A stretch of DNA of 64,000 bases from Spirochaetota bacterium (lineage in GTDB: Bacteria > Spirochaetota > Spirochaetia > Treponematales > Rectinemataceae), in contig JAPLSO010000048.1 of assembly GCA_026398595.1 (NCBI GenBank), positions 1-64,000 on the forward strand, read 5' to 3'. The notes under the pieces are model-generated. The model was not told where the DNA came from. It saw only the letters and a list, made by a program, of their open reading frames with translations, and did not search any database. Position 1 is the stretch's first letter. Every line of letters starts with the position of its first letter. This document shows positions 6,907 to 15,175 of the stretch, piece by piece. A program made the translations under genes and the position numbers.

Positions 6907-8582
6907 GGCCTGGACCTTTCGAGAAAGGCAAGTAGCTGTTTGAGCGTGAAGGGCTTGGCGAGGACGTCGTCCATGCCCGCAGCCCTGCACTTGTCGAGTT
7001 CCTGCTGGCCGATCCGGGCGCTCATACCAATGATGAAGGCTCCCGAATTCAGACGCGTAGCCCTCAGGGCCCGGCTCGCTGCGCAGCCATCCATCCCAGG
7101 CATGTAGGAGTCCATGAAGACGATCGTATAGGACTTGGCGGCCGCGCGTTCGAGGGCCTCGGCACCAGATGCCGCAAAATCAGCTCTGTAGCCGCGCAAG
7201 GTGAGCATTCTGCCTATGATATCCCTGTTGGCCTCTGAGTCGTCGACCACGAGGATAGCGAGATCGCCGGCAGGCTTAACTTCTTCGAGGGAAAAAAGAA
7301 ATTCCCCTCGCGGCGGGGGGGCGGGGACAGGCGGTACAAAGACATGCGCAGGCGCAGGCGGGACCAGTGTCGACGTGGTAGGCATAAGCGAGGCAGGTTC
7401 ACCTTCGGACTTCGTTTCCACTGCCTCCCCCCAGCCTGGCAGGAGACGTTCGGGCATGAAGAGATCGCCCTTGACGGCTGGGCCCTTGAAAGCTATGGGC
7501 TTGCCTCGCTTCTTTTCGACGATGGCGAGGTCGGGGAAGAGTCCTGCGGCAATTTCGAAGCCCCTGCCTGGCCGGGCTTTCACTTCCTCAGGACGCGTCG
7601 ATTCAGTCTCGTTCGGCGGCTTGATTTCTGCAACGAGCCCGGAATGGGGAGAGAGCGGCGTTTCGGGAACGGGAATCGCACCAAGGTACCGCTGCGCCGT
7701 CGCCGTTGCCTTCCTCTCGTCCGCCGCGAGCTTCTTCTCGGCTTCGGCTGGGACTTTTCGTGCAAGGAGGAAATAGAGGAAAACAGCCGCGGCAAGGCCA
7801 GCGGCGAAAAGTACGTAGAGGAAGGGGCTCGAGCTCGTCCACCCGGCAGCCGGAGCCGCGTAAATGCTCCAGGCTACGCCTTGTCTCGCGAGAGCGGCCG
7901 AGGCAACCTTGCCTGTCATGGCTTTTTCTTTTCCGCCCAGAAAATGAGGTGACTTAGCCTGGGAAACATCAGCCAGGGCAAAGACTATGCCAGGGTAGCG
8001 GCCATCGAGATCGAGGGAAGAGAGGAGTTTGGCGAAATCGACCGTGAGGCTGGAAAAGCCCCAGACCTTGCCGCCTGAGTAGACTGGATACCTCAGGAAG
8101 AGCGCCGACGCTCCATCCACCGACTCGAAGGGGCCGGTTATGACCGGGGCCTTGAGTTCGACTGCCTTGAGAAGAGCATCCTTGCGCTCAGGGTTGGAGA
8201 GAAGATCGTGCCCCTTCCAGGCAACGCCGGCCTGGGCCGGATAGTAGCGGTCGATGACGGCTCCGGGTGCCGTGCTTACTCCGACGATGCAAGGATTGCC
8301 AGCGAGGATGCCTTCGGCTATGGCTGCCGTCTGGGCTTCGCCCATGGCGGGGTTGGATTCGAGGGATAAGCGCAGGATATGCCCCGAGGCCAGGAGCAGG
8401 TCGAGCTTTTTACCCAGCTCTTCAGCGACGCGATAGGCGACGCCTGAACCCATCGTCCTCTCGCCTTTTTCCAAGGTCGAGACGGTGACGATAAATGCCA
8501 CCACGACGATGACCGCAAAGAGAACCGAAATAGAAGCGGCCGCGCCGCTTCTTCCTTGCTTTATTTTTCCCCTCCCACTCAA
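6903..8582 (-). CDS. Membrane CHASE-domain protein with C-terminal receiver domain
   Basis: The 559-residue architecture is: membrane helix about 15-36; extracytoplasmic CHASE-like sensor about 45-245 (VITGPFESVDGASALFLRYP is characteristic); membrane helix about 253-274; a long proline-rich linker about 300-440; and a receiver domain about 441-559. The receiver has the acidic pair VVDDSE, the phospho-acceptor D491 in FMDSYMPGMDG, a serine at the switch position (GMSAR) and the conserved lysine in LAKPF. There is no histidine kinase, cyclase or other output domain, which is unusual because CHASE domains normally sit on kinases or GGDEF proteins. It is the first gene of a two-gene unit with the rhomboid. 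Partners are unknown. Confidence 0.85.
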   Translation of the reverse strand: MSGRGKIKQGRSGAAASISVLFAVIVVVAFIVTVSTLEKGERTMGSGVAYRVAEELGKKLDLLLASGHILRLSLESNPAMGEAQTAAIAEGILAGNPCIVGVSTAPGAVIDRYYPAQAGVAWKGHDLLSNPERKDALLKAVELKAPVITGPFESVDGASALFLRYPVYSGGKVWGFSSLTVDFAKLLSSLDLDGRYPGIVFALADVSQAKSPHFLGGKEKAMTGKVASAALARQGVAWSIYAAPAAGWTSSSPFLYVLFAAGLAAAVFLYFLLARKVPAEAEKKLAADERKATATAQRYLGAIPVPETPLSPHSGLVAEIKPPNETESTRPEEVKARPGRGFEIAAGLFPDLAIVEKKRGKPIAFKGPAVKGDLFMPERLLPGWGEAVETKSEGEPASLMPTTSTLVPPAPAHVFVPPVPAPPPRGEFLFSLEEVKPAGDLAILVVDDSEANRDIIGRMLTLRGYRADFAASGAEALERAAAKSYTIVFMDSYMPGMDGCAASRALRATRLNSGAFIIGMSARIGQQELDKCRAAGMDDVLAKPFTLKQLLAFLERSRP

Positions 8583-8651
8583 ATACCGCGCCCCTCGTTC
8601 AGCTTTTCACTTTAGAATGAAGGGCTGATCGAGTCAAGGAAGTATGTAGAC

Positions 8652-8689
8652 AGGGTAAAAAATAGGGCCGTCCACCTAAGTGGACGGCC
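8652..8689 (-). terminator. Rho-independent terminator after tRNA-Cys
   Basis: A 10-bp perfect stem (8666-8675 with 8680-8689, loop 8676-8679) is followed on the minus strand by CTATTTTTTA. It ends the tRNA-Cys transcript 11 bp after the tRNA. The 313-bp gap 8583-8895 holds this terminator, the tRNA and its promoter. Confidence 0.9.
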
Positions 8690-8699
8690 TCCGTCATTA

Positions 8700-8771
8700 A
8701 GGCGCCGATCGGAATCGAACCGATGTATAAAGGTTTTGCAGACCTCTCCCTTACCACTTGGGTACGGCGCC
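8700..8771 (-). tRNA. trnC: tRNA-Cys (anticodon GCA)
   Basis: On the minus strand the sequence folds as a complete cloverleaf: the acceptor GGCGCCG pairs with CGGCGCC, the anticodon loop is TCTGCAAAA with GCA, and the T-arm loop is GTTCGATTC. The discriminator base is U73, as usual for cysteine tRNA. The 3' CCA is not encoded, so a CCA-adding enzyme is needed. Confidence 0.97.
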
Positions 8772-8783
8772 GATGCGGGGCAA

Positions 8784-8813
8784 ACTATATCCTATCCGCC
8801 CCTTTTATGTAAA
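8784..8813 (-). promoter_or_regulatory. Promoter of tRNA-Cys
   Basis: TTTACA (8808-8813), an 18-bp spacer and TATAGT (8784-8789) lie on the minus strand, with the tRNA 5' end 12 bases after the -10 box. Confidence 0.68.
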
Positions 8814-8895
8814 TAACCGCGTACCTGGAAGACCTGCCTGAAATAGAAGCCTGCGTGTCGATTCCTTGCATTCCTCATTTACAGAGCGGCTGCTC

Positions 8896-10155
8896 TCAGG
8901 CCTGTCCTCCTGCTGGCGCATTGACTGTCTGGACAATTTCAGCAGATTTCTTTCCCCTGTTGTTCTTATTGATTTTCCTGTCCCACCATTCAATAAAGCC
9001 GCTGGCTATATACAGCGTCGAATACGTTCCCGAAATCATGCCGATGAAGAGAGCGAGTGCCATATCGTGTATGCTTCCGGTCGTGAAGAACAGCAAGGCC
9101 AAATCGCAGAGCATCGTAGTCGCCGTCGTGATTATTGTCCTGCTGAGTGTTATCGTCAGGGCTGAATCGATGACATCGACAAATTTTTCAGTGGGTCTCA
9201 GCCTTCGCTCTTCCCGCACACGATCGAACTGCACGATCGTGTCGTTGATGGAATATCCCAGAATGGTGAGTATTGCGGCGATCGTCCCGGCATTGAATTC
9301 CATCCTTGTCCAGACGACGAACCCGATCATGATGAGGGCATCGTGCGCGATGGCCAGGACAGCGGCGATCGCGAATTCAATCTTGAAACGGATCATCGAA
9401 TACAGAAGGATGAGCGAGAGCGTCGCGACAACAAGCAAAAAGGCATTGCGGGTAAGATTCTGGGAATACCGGGCGCCTACAAAATCGGTCTTGATCTCGA
9501 CGACTTTATTCGCGCCGAATTTCGCCTCGAGGTCCGAAAGGATAGTGTTGCGGGCGGTAGTCGTAAAGTTGGGATCCTTTCCGTTGTCCTGGATACGGAT
9601 AAGATAACGCTGGTTTGAAGCCGGTTTAACGGTCTGGACGGAGATTTCACCGAGGCCGGTGATCGCTCCCCTCACATCATCGATCGAGGCGAAGACCTCC
9701 GCATCGCTTGCCGGCGCACGGTGAAGGGTCATCGGCTTGATACTGATGAATGTATTGCCCTGGTAGGTCGGTACGAAAAGGGTGGAAGCCATGGCCTCCT
9801 GGGCTGGTTCAACCGCAACCGCTACCGACTGCTCGGCCGACAGGGCTTTATCGACATCGCCGATCGTCGGATGGCTGGCGTAATCGACCGTCACGGTCTT
9901 TTCATCGATACCCGCCCCTGAAAATATAAGGGTGACCGCTTTATCGGAAACGCGGAGCTCGGCATTGCCCTTACCCGAATAGCTGATGTTCGCAACAGGA
10001 TAGGCGAGCTGAACGGTTTGGTTTATACCGGCCTTAAAGTCGACGCCCCTATTGAAGCCCATCGTAAAATAGCCGATGAGGCCCAATACAATCAAGGTTC
10101 CTGAGAGGATGTAGGAAGGCAGGAAAAATCGGCTGAATCGAACGACTTGTTTCAT
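8896..10155 (-). CDS. secF: Protein translocase subunit SecF
   Basis: The 419-residue inner-membrane partner of SecD uses the proton gradient to drive late steps of protein export. The first helix is followed by the FNRGVDFKAG motif, then a large periplasmic domain (about 40-240) and five more helices with the SecF signatures AIAHDALIMIGF and LGYSINDTIVQFDRVRE. The periplasmic part is longer than in Escherichia coli SecF (323 residues in total), with an insert at about 60-190. It starts directly after the secD stop, so the pair is translationally linked. Confidence 0.96.
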   Translation of the reverse strand: MKQVVRFSRFFLPSYILSGTLIVLGLIGYFTMGFNRGVDFKAGINQTVQLAYPVANISYSGKGNAELRVSDKAVTLIFSGAGIDEKTVTVDYASHPTIGDVDKALSAEQSVAVAVEPAQEAMASTLFVPTYQGNTFISIKPMTLHRAPASDAEVFASIDDVRGAITGLGEISVQTVKPASNQRYLIRIQDNGKDPNFTTTARNTILSDLEAKFGANKVVEIKTDFVGARYSQNLTRNAFLLVVATLSLILLYSMIRFKIEFAIAAVLAIAHDALIMIGFVVWTRMEFNAGTIAAILTILGYSINDTIVQFDRVREERRLRPTEKFVDVIDSALTITLSRTIITTATTMLCDLALLFFTTGSIHDMALALFIGMISGTYSTLYIASGFIEWWDRKINKNNRGKKSAEIVQTVNAPAGGQA

Positions 10156-11883
10156 TTATCTGATCCTCCAGCTGATGGAGACGCTCTTTTTGTGAAGAAC
10201 ATCGGTTTGGTAATCGAAGATGAGCCTGGATACAAAGAGCGAGGTGAAAAGGCTGGTTATATTGCCGATCGCAAGGGAGATAGCGAAGCCCTGGATCGAT
10301 CCCGACCCGAGCTGGGCCATGAAAACAGCTGCGATAATCGTCGTAATATTGGAGTCCATGATAGCCCAGAATGCTTTATGGAAACCGGCTTCGATGGTGG
10401 CTTTTCTCGACTTTCCGATGATGATCTCTTCTTTTATTCGCTCGAAAATGACGACATTAGCGTCAACCGCCATGCCGACTGTCAGGACAAAGCCCGCGAT
10501 GGAAGACAAGCTCAAGGTCAGTTTGAAGGCCGTAAGAACTGAAATCATTATAAAGAGGTTGAGGATCTGGGCGACAGTCGCGTTTATACCGGCTCCCTTA
10601 TAGTACGCGAACATGAATATGAATACCGCGAGAAGACCAACGATGACCGCGTTCTTGCCTTGGGCTATGGTATCCTCGCCGAGCGAGGCGCCAATGGCTT
10701 GCTGGTTGGCCACGGACATGGAGAGGGGAAGAGCGGCTGTCCTGAGCAGGGTCGCGAGGTTTTGAGCTTCGTCGGAACTGAAACCGGTGATCCTTACCGA
10801 TTCTCGGATTGGCTCCTGAATCCGCGCATAGGATTTGACCCTGTCGTCGAGCACGACAGCCAAGGACTTTCCTACACTGGCGTTGGTCAAGGCATAGAAG
10901 AGATCCCCACCCGCCTTGTCGAGAACGAAGTTTGTCTCCGGTTGACCCGTGATCTGGTCACTCGAGACCGTAGCGCTCTGGACATGGCTGCCGTCTAGGC
11001 CGGGTTTGCCTTCCACGACAAGATACTCACCGGTGAATTCATCAAGGCCATAGCTGTCTTTCTTGTAGACTTTCCTGATGGCTTTGCCTTCGGGAATGAT
11101 TCCCGTCTGGGAAACGGTCATCGTCGCCTCGTTGACGCCGAGAGGGTTGCTGGTCAGGTATTTATTGAGTGCCGAGGTAGCTTCGGAATCGACGATATAG
11201 AAAGCAAGATTTCCTTTGCCCATGATGATGGAATTGATGCGTTCGGGATCGGCCGCGCCTGGAATCTCGATATAGATCTGATCCGTGCCCTGCCGTCGGA
11301 TGACAGGCTCGGTAAGACCAAATTGATCGATACGGCTGTTGAGCACCTCGACTGCCCGCGTCATCGCGTCTTCACGTTCCGTGGTGGTGACCTGGTGGCC
11401 AAGCTTTTCGGAAAGCGCGTTCATATCGGCCTGGATGACGACCGACATGCCGCCGGCCAAGTCGAGGCCGAGCTGAATGGCATTGCCATGAAGATTCTTC
11501 AGACTGAGAACGTGTTCCCTGTATTTTGCCTCGATGGCATCGAACATGGAACGCTCGTTCGAGAAAGCCATAAGGAGATTGGCAGGACTCATCTCCTTGG
11601 GAATAGGCCGTTTGGAATCTTTGTAAGCTTTTTTCGCCACGACCGTGACGACATCGTATTTTTTGGAAAGATCGGTCGTATCGCCCGCGGCAGCTTTGCT
11701 CTTGATGTCAGCAAGCGCCGAATAGGCCATTTGGCGGGAATAATCGCGGATCTGCTCGCGTGATCCGATGGCCGTAGCCTGATCTTCTTTGGGAGTCAAA
11801 TACCACTGAATCGTTGGAAAAAGAAAGGCAAAGGATACGGCAAAGACCGCGATTACGATGATCAGACGACGGGTTTTATTCAT
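10156..11883 (-). CDS. secD: Protein translocase subunit SecD
   Basis: The 575-residue membrane protein has an N-terminal helix, a periplasmic P1 domain starting with the LGLDLAGGMSVV motif (about 140), a head region, and the C-terminal RND-type helix bundle with VGMAVDANVVIFERIKEE, the conserved SecD aspartate/asparagine segment. Together with SecF and YajC it forms the Sec accessory complex. The N-terminal region before the LDLAGG motif is longer than usual (about 135 residues). The order yajC-secD-secF is the classic operon order. Confidence 0.96.
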   Translation of the reverse strand: MNKTRRLIIVIAVFAVSFAFLFPTIQWYLTPKEDQATAIGSREQIRDYSRQMAYSALADIKSKAAAGDTTDLSKKYDVVTVVAKKAYKDSKRPIPKEMSPANLLMAFSNERSMFDAIEAKYREHVLSLKNLHGNAIQLGLDLAGGMSVVIQADMNALSEKLGHQVTTTEREDAMTRAVEVLNSRIDQFGLTEPVIRRQGTDQIYIEIPGAADPERINSIIMGKGNLAFYIVDSEATSALNKYLTSNPLGVNEATMTVSQTGIIPEGKAIRKVYKKDSYGLDEFTGEYLVVEGKPGLDGSHVQSATVSSDQITGQPETNFVLDKAGGDLFYALTNASVGKSLAVVLDDRVKSYARIQEPIRESVRITGFSSDEAQNLATLLRTAALPLSMSVANQQAIGASLGEDTIAQGKNAVIVGLLAVFIFMFAYYKGAGINATVAQILNLFIMISVLTAFKLTLSLSSIAGFVLTVGMAVDANVVIFERIKEEIIIGKSRKATIEAGFHKAFWAIMDSNITTIIAAVFMAQLGSGSIQGFAISLAIGNITSLFTSLFVSRLIFDYQTDVLHKKSVSISWRIR

Positions 11884-11996
11884 TCAGATAACTCCACTTC
11901 GAACATCGCGACAGGATCAACCCCCACCCGCGCCCGAAAGGACGGCGGGATCGCTCGGCAGAATGTCCCCTGGGGGGATGGGCTGGGGCTTCGAGA

Positions 11997-12389
11997 CTAT
12001 TTCTTCTCGGCTTCGGGTTTTTCAGCCGGAACTTCGGGTTTTTCAGCCAGAACTTCGAGTTTTTCCTCGGACTTTACCACAGCGACGCTGGCGATCGCGG
12101 ACTTGGAGAATTCGATCCTGCAATCGTCAACCACTTTCACCACGACCGTCCCTTCCTTCACCGTGTAGACCGTGCCGTGGACACCGCCGATGGTGACGAT
12201 CTTGTCGCCCTTCTTGACGGCCTCAATCATCTTCTTCGCATCTTTCTGCTTCTTGTTCTGAGGTCTGATGATCAGGAAGTAGAAAACCACGAAGACGAGA
12301 CCGAAGGTGATGATCGTGGAAACCATTTGACCGGTGGGGTTGGCCGCCTGGGTCTGGAGGAGGGATAACCCTCGAGCGATAGCGTTCAT
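11997..12389 (-). CDS. yajC: Sec translocon accessory protein YajC
   Basis: The 130-residue single-span membrane protein has a short N-terminal segment, a hydrophobic helix (about 24-41) ending FYFLIIRPQNKKQKD, the diagnostic YajC signature, and a small SH3-like domain with GDKIVTIGGVHGTV. The C-terminal tail is a charged repeat (AEKPEVPAEKPEAEKK) encoded by a 21-bp tandem repeat. It is 113 bp upstream of secD on the same strand; that gap shows no obvious signal. Confidence 0.95.
   Translation of the reverse strand: MNAIARGLSLLQTQAANPTGQMVSTIITFGLVFVVFYFLIIRPQNKKQKDAKKMIEAVKKGDKIVTIGGVHGTVYTVKEGTVVVKVVDDCRIEFSKSAIASVAVVKSEEKLEVLAEKPEVPAEKPEAEKK
12011..12066 (-). repeat. 21-bp tandem repeat encoding the YajC tail
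   Basis: Two near-identical 21-bp units (12011-12031 and 12032-12052) and part of a third encode repeated KPEVPAE-like heptads. Because the unit is seven codons, copy-number change would alter tail length without breaking the frame. Confidence 0.8.
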
Positions 12390-12489
12390 ATACTATCCTT
12401 GGCGTAAAGATTCGGGAAAAGTTAGCATGGAACCTCGCGACTCGTCAAGTTGAGCGCGTAGAGCAGGGGCAAGTGGCCGAGGAGACCGC

Positions 12490-13434
12490 TCAAGCCGTTA
12501 TCAGGGTTCCCGCCTTGCCGTGGAGAGCCTCATTCGCGTTCTCCAACGAAGTGATGATTACCTTCTCCCCTCCCCTTCTTATGAAATCGCAGGCGGCTTC
12601 GATCTTGGGACCCATGGAACCCTTGGGGAATTGTCCCTCGGCGAGATAAAGTTCGCAGTCGGACAGGCTCAGCCTGTCGAAAAAACGCTGATCGGGTTTT
12701 TTAAAATTGATAGCTACCCTTTCCACTCCCGTGAGAATAAGAAGCTCATCGGCGCCGACGAGGTTAGCCAGGAGTGAAGAGGCCCTGTCCTTGTCGATGA
12801 CCGCGTCGACGCCCTCAAGGCTGCCGTCAGCCTCCCTGTATACAGGGACACCACCCCCGCCCACGGCGATGACGATTTTACCGCCGTCTACAAGGTCCTT
12901 GATGATATCCTTCTCGATAACGTCGAGGGGCATCGGGCTGGGGACGACGCGCCGGTAGCCCCTGCCCGGGTCTTCCTTGATGATCCAGCCCCGGGCACGG
13001 AGCTTTTCCACCTGTTCGGCTTTGTAGAAGGGACCCACGTACTTGGTGGGATTGAGCATGGATGAGTCGGCCGGATCTACCTCCACCTGGGTGACGATGG
13101 TGACAATCTGCTTTACGATCCCTTGCTTGAGGAGGGCATTGTATAGACTCTGGGCGATCATATAGCCCATTGAGCCCTGGGTGTCGGCGACGATGACGCC
13201 AAGCGGAGAAGGGGGAACCTGGACGCTCGCGGCCTCGTTCTGTATGAGGTGGACACCGACCTGGGGGCCGTTCCCGTGGGTGAGGATGACTTTATGGCCC
13301 TCCATGATCATGCCCACGATCGCCTTGAGGCTCTTTCGCGTGTTGGCGAACTGCTCGGTGATAGTGCCTTGGGTGCCTTCCTCGATGATAGCGTTCCCAC
13401 CCAAGGCGACGACGATTGTCCTGCGGCCGTCCAT
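12490..13434 (-). CDS. arcC: Carbamate kinase
   Basis: The 314-residue cytoplasmic enzyme makes ATP from carbamoyl phosphate and ADP, usually the last step of arginine or ureide fermentation. The amino-acid-kinase fold is clear: VVALGGNAI at the N-terminus, LTHGNGPQVG, the substrate loop SMGYMIAQ, IAVGGGGVPV, and DKDRASSLLA, with KGSMGPKIEAA at the C-terminal end. Length matches the family. No arginine deiminase or ornithine carbamoyltransferase gene is adjacent, so its carbamoyl-phosphate source lies elsewhere. The start has GGAGAG upstream. Confidence 0.96.
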   Translation of the reverse strand: MDGRRTIVVALGGNAIIEEGTQGTITEQFANTRKSLKAIVGMIMEGHKVILTHGNGPQVGVHLIQNEAASVQVPPSPLGVIVADTQGSMGYMIAQSLYNALLKQGIVKQIVTIVTQVEVDPADSSMLNPTKYVGPFYKAEQVEKLRARGWIIKEDPGRGYRRVVPSPMPLDVIEKDIIKDLVDGGKIVIAVGGGGVPVYREADGSLEGVDAVIDKDRASSLLANLVGADELLILTGVERVAINFKKPDQRFFDRLSLSDCELYLAEGQFPKGSMGPKIEAACDFIRRGGEKVIITSLENANEALHGKAGTLITA

Positions 13435-13460
13435 CCTCTCTCCTTTCCGACAGAAATCCT

Positions 13461-13488
13461 AGTATAGCATTTTTTCGCTTGCTGGCAA
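13461..13488 (-). promoter_or_regulatory. Promoter of arcC
   Basis: TTGCCA (13483-13488), a 16-bp spacer and TATACT (13461-13466) lie on the minus strand, 26 bp before the arcC start codon. Confidence 0.6.
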
Positions 13489-13610
13489 GACAAAATTCTT
13501 CGTATCATATTATTATATAAATATTTACTTTCGTTGGATATTTATTCTATACGAAGCGGCGATCGGTTCAGGGCATGACAAATGCAGCCCAGCGGGCTTA
13601 CTATTGTCCT

Positions 13611-14492
13611 ATGATCGTCATACGAGCAAAGACCTTGGGAATGTGCATGGGCGTACGAAAGGCCGAAGCCGCGGCCCTAAAGGCGGCAGCCAAGGGAGCC
13701 GCCTCGGGCAAGCCCGTTCTCACCTACGGACCCCTCATCCACAACCCCCAGGCCGTAGCCGAATTGGAAAAGGCCGGGGTCTCGATCCTCGACCCGGAGG
13801 CCTTCGACGCGGGGCGGCTGGACCGCAAAGTCTCGGGTTCGATCGTCATCCTAAGAGCCCACGGAGCCCCTCCCCAGGTTTTTCAGCACCTCGCCGCCGC
13901 CGGGGCTGAGGTGGTGGACGCTACTTGTCCCCGGGTGCTTAAAAGCCAGCGAAAAGCCAGGGAACTCCGGAACGCGGGCTGGTCTGTGGCGATAGCAGGC
14001 GACCGTTCCCATGATGAAGTAGCGGGAATCCTGGGCTGCGCGCCCGGCTCTGTCGTCGTCCAGGACTCTGCCGAGGCGGGCAGTCTCGCTTCGTCATGGG
14101 CAGGCAGACGCGTCGCCCTCATCGCCCAGACGACGATTAAGCGCAGCGAATACGATGAGATAGCCTCTGTCCTAGCCTTGGCAGCCTCCGAGTTCCTGGC
14201 CGTGGACAGCCTCTGTCCGGCGACGCTTGACCGTCAGCGGGCCTTGGCTGAACTCGCGGGAGAGGTGGACGCCCTCGTGGTCGTGGGGGGCAGGAATTCG
14301 GCCAACACCCAGCGGCTTTTCATGTCGGCCAAGGCCTCAGGCAAGCCTGCCTGGCACATCGAGACGGCGTTGGAGTTGTCGGCAGAGGTTTTCGGCTTCG
14401 CAAGGGTGGGACTCTCGGCCGGCGCCTCCACCCCGGACTCCCTCGTCGAGGAGGTGGAGGCCAGACTTTACCGTCAGGAGGGGCCATGCTAG
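13611..14492 (+). CDS. ispH: 4-hydroxy-3-methylbut-2-enyl diphosphate reductase (IspH/LytB)
   Basis: This [4Fe-4S] enzyme performs the last step of the MEP isoprenoid pathway, giving isopentenyl and dimethylallyl diphosphate. The three cluster cysteines are in LGMCMGVRKAE, DATCPRVLKSQ and DSLCPAT. Substrate-site motifs GPLIHNPQ, LRAHGAP, SHDEVAG, GGRNSANTQRL and SAGASTPDS are all present. The best start by homology is ATG at 13611 (293 residues); an upstream ATG at 13575 would add twelve residues and neither has a strong ribosome site. The A+T-rich gap upstream probably holds divergent promoters for this gene and arcC. Confidence 0.95.
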   Translation: MIVIRAKTLGMCMGVRKAEAAALKAAAKGAASGKPVLTYGPLIHNPQAVAELEKAGVSILDPEAFDAGRLDRKVSGSIVILRAHGAPPQVFQHLAAAGAEVVDATCPRVLKSQRKARELRNAGWSVAIAGDRSHDEVAGILGCAPGSVVVQDSAEAGSLASSWAGRRVALIAQTTIKRSEYDEIASVLALAASEFLAVDSLCPATLDRQRALAELAGEVDALVVVGGRNSANTQRLFMSAKASGKPAWHIETALELSAEVFGFARVGLSAGASTPDSLVEEVEARLYRQEGPC

Positions 14493-14501
14493 GCTGATTC
14501 C

Positions 14502-15116
14502 ATGATTCCAACGAAAGTCATTGGCATCTGCGGGGGTTCGGGCTCGGGCAAAACGACGATCGTGAGGAAGATTTCCGAGGTTGTGTCGGACTTCGTCTTT
14601 CTACCCCAGGACAACTACTACAAATCAGCGGAGTACATGTCCAACGCGAATATCACGGCCTTCAATTTCGACCATCCCGACGCCTTCGACAATGAACTCA
14701 TCATCGAGCATCTGACCGCGCTCCGATGCGGACAGCGAATCGAGATGCCCACCTACGACTTCGTCCACCACCGGAGAACAGACAAGACCATTTCGGTGGA
14801 ACCCCGCAAACTCGTCATCTTCGAGGGGATCATGGTCTTCACCAACAAGACAGTGCGCGACCTCATCGATCTTAAAATCTTCGTAGATACACCCGACGAT
14901 ATCCGTTTCATCCGCAGGCTTGTCCGCGATATCAAGGAGCGGGGAAGGACCTTGGACTCGGTCGTCGAGCAGTACCTCAACGTGGTGCGGCCCGGGCACT
15001 TCGAGTTCATCGAACCCACCAAGTCCTACGCCGATATCATCATACCAGAGGGTGGAGCCAATGAGATGGCGCTCAACGTCCTCACGACTTTCATCAATTC
15101 GGTAGTGAAGGAATGA
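14502..15116 (+). CDS. udk: Uridine kinase
   Basis: The 204-residue nucleotide-salvage enzyme phosphorylates uridine and cytidine. It has the P-loop [11 protein letters not shown] at the N-terminus, the LPQDNYYK segment, the substrate motif [10 protein letters not shown] and the lid region [15 protein letters not shown], all in the family order and spacing. It follows ispH by 9 bp and shares its transcript, which ends in the terminator at 15117-15146. Confidence 0.95.
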   Translation: MIPTKVIGICGGSGSGKTTIVRKISEVVSDFVFLPQDNYYKSAEYMSNANITAFNFDHPDAFDNELIIEHLTALRCGQRIEMPTYDFVHHRRTDKTISVEPRKLVIFEGIMVFTNKTVRDLIDLKIFVDTPDDIRFIRRLVRDIKERGRTLDSVVEQYLNVVRPGHFEFIEPTKSYADIIIPEGGANEMALNVLTTFINSVVKE

Positions 15117-15146
15117 AAAGGCGCCCGGAAATTCCGGGCGCCTTTT
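15117..15146. terminator. Bidirectional rho-independent terminator
   Basis: A 10-bp perfect stem GGCGCCCGGA / TCCGGGCGCC with a 3-base loop is flanked by AAAA and TTTT, so it works in both directions. It ends the ispH-udk transcript and, 30 bp beyond its gene, the minus-strand surface-protein operon. Confidence 0.92.
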
Positions 15147-15175
15147 ATGGAGATTGAAGCCAATAATATGCGCGG

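Noticed and set aside
13498-13556. Distant inverted repeat CTTCGTAT ... ATACGAAG upstream of ispH
   Set aside because: Eight-base arms 43 bp apart in an A+T-rich gap are plausible by chance; no regulator is adjacent.
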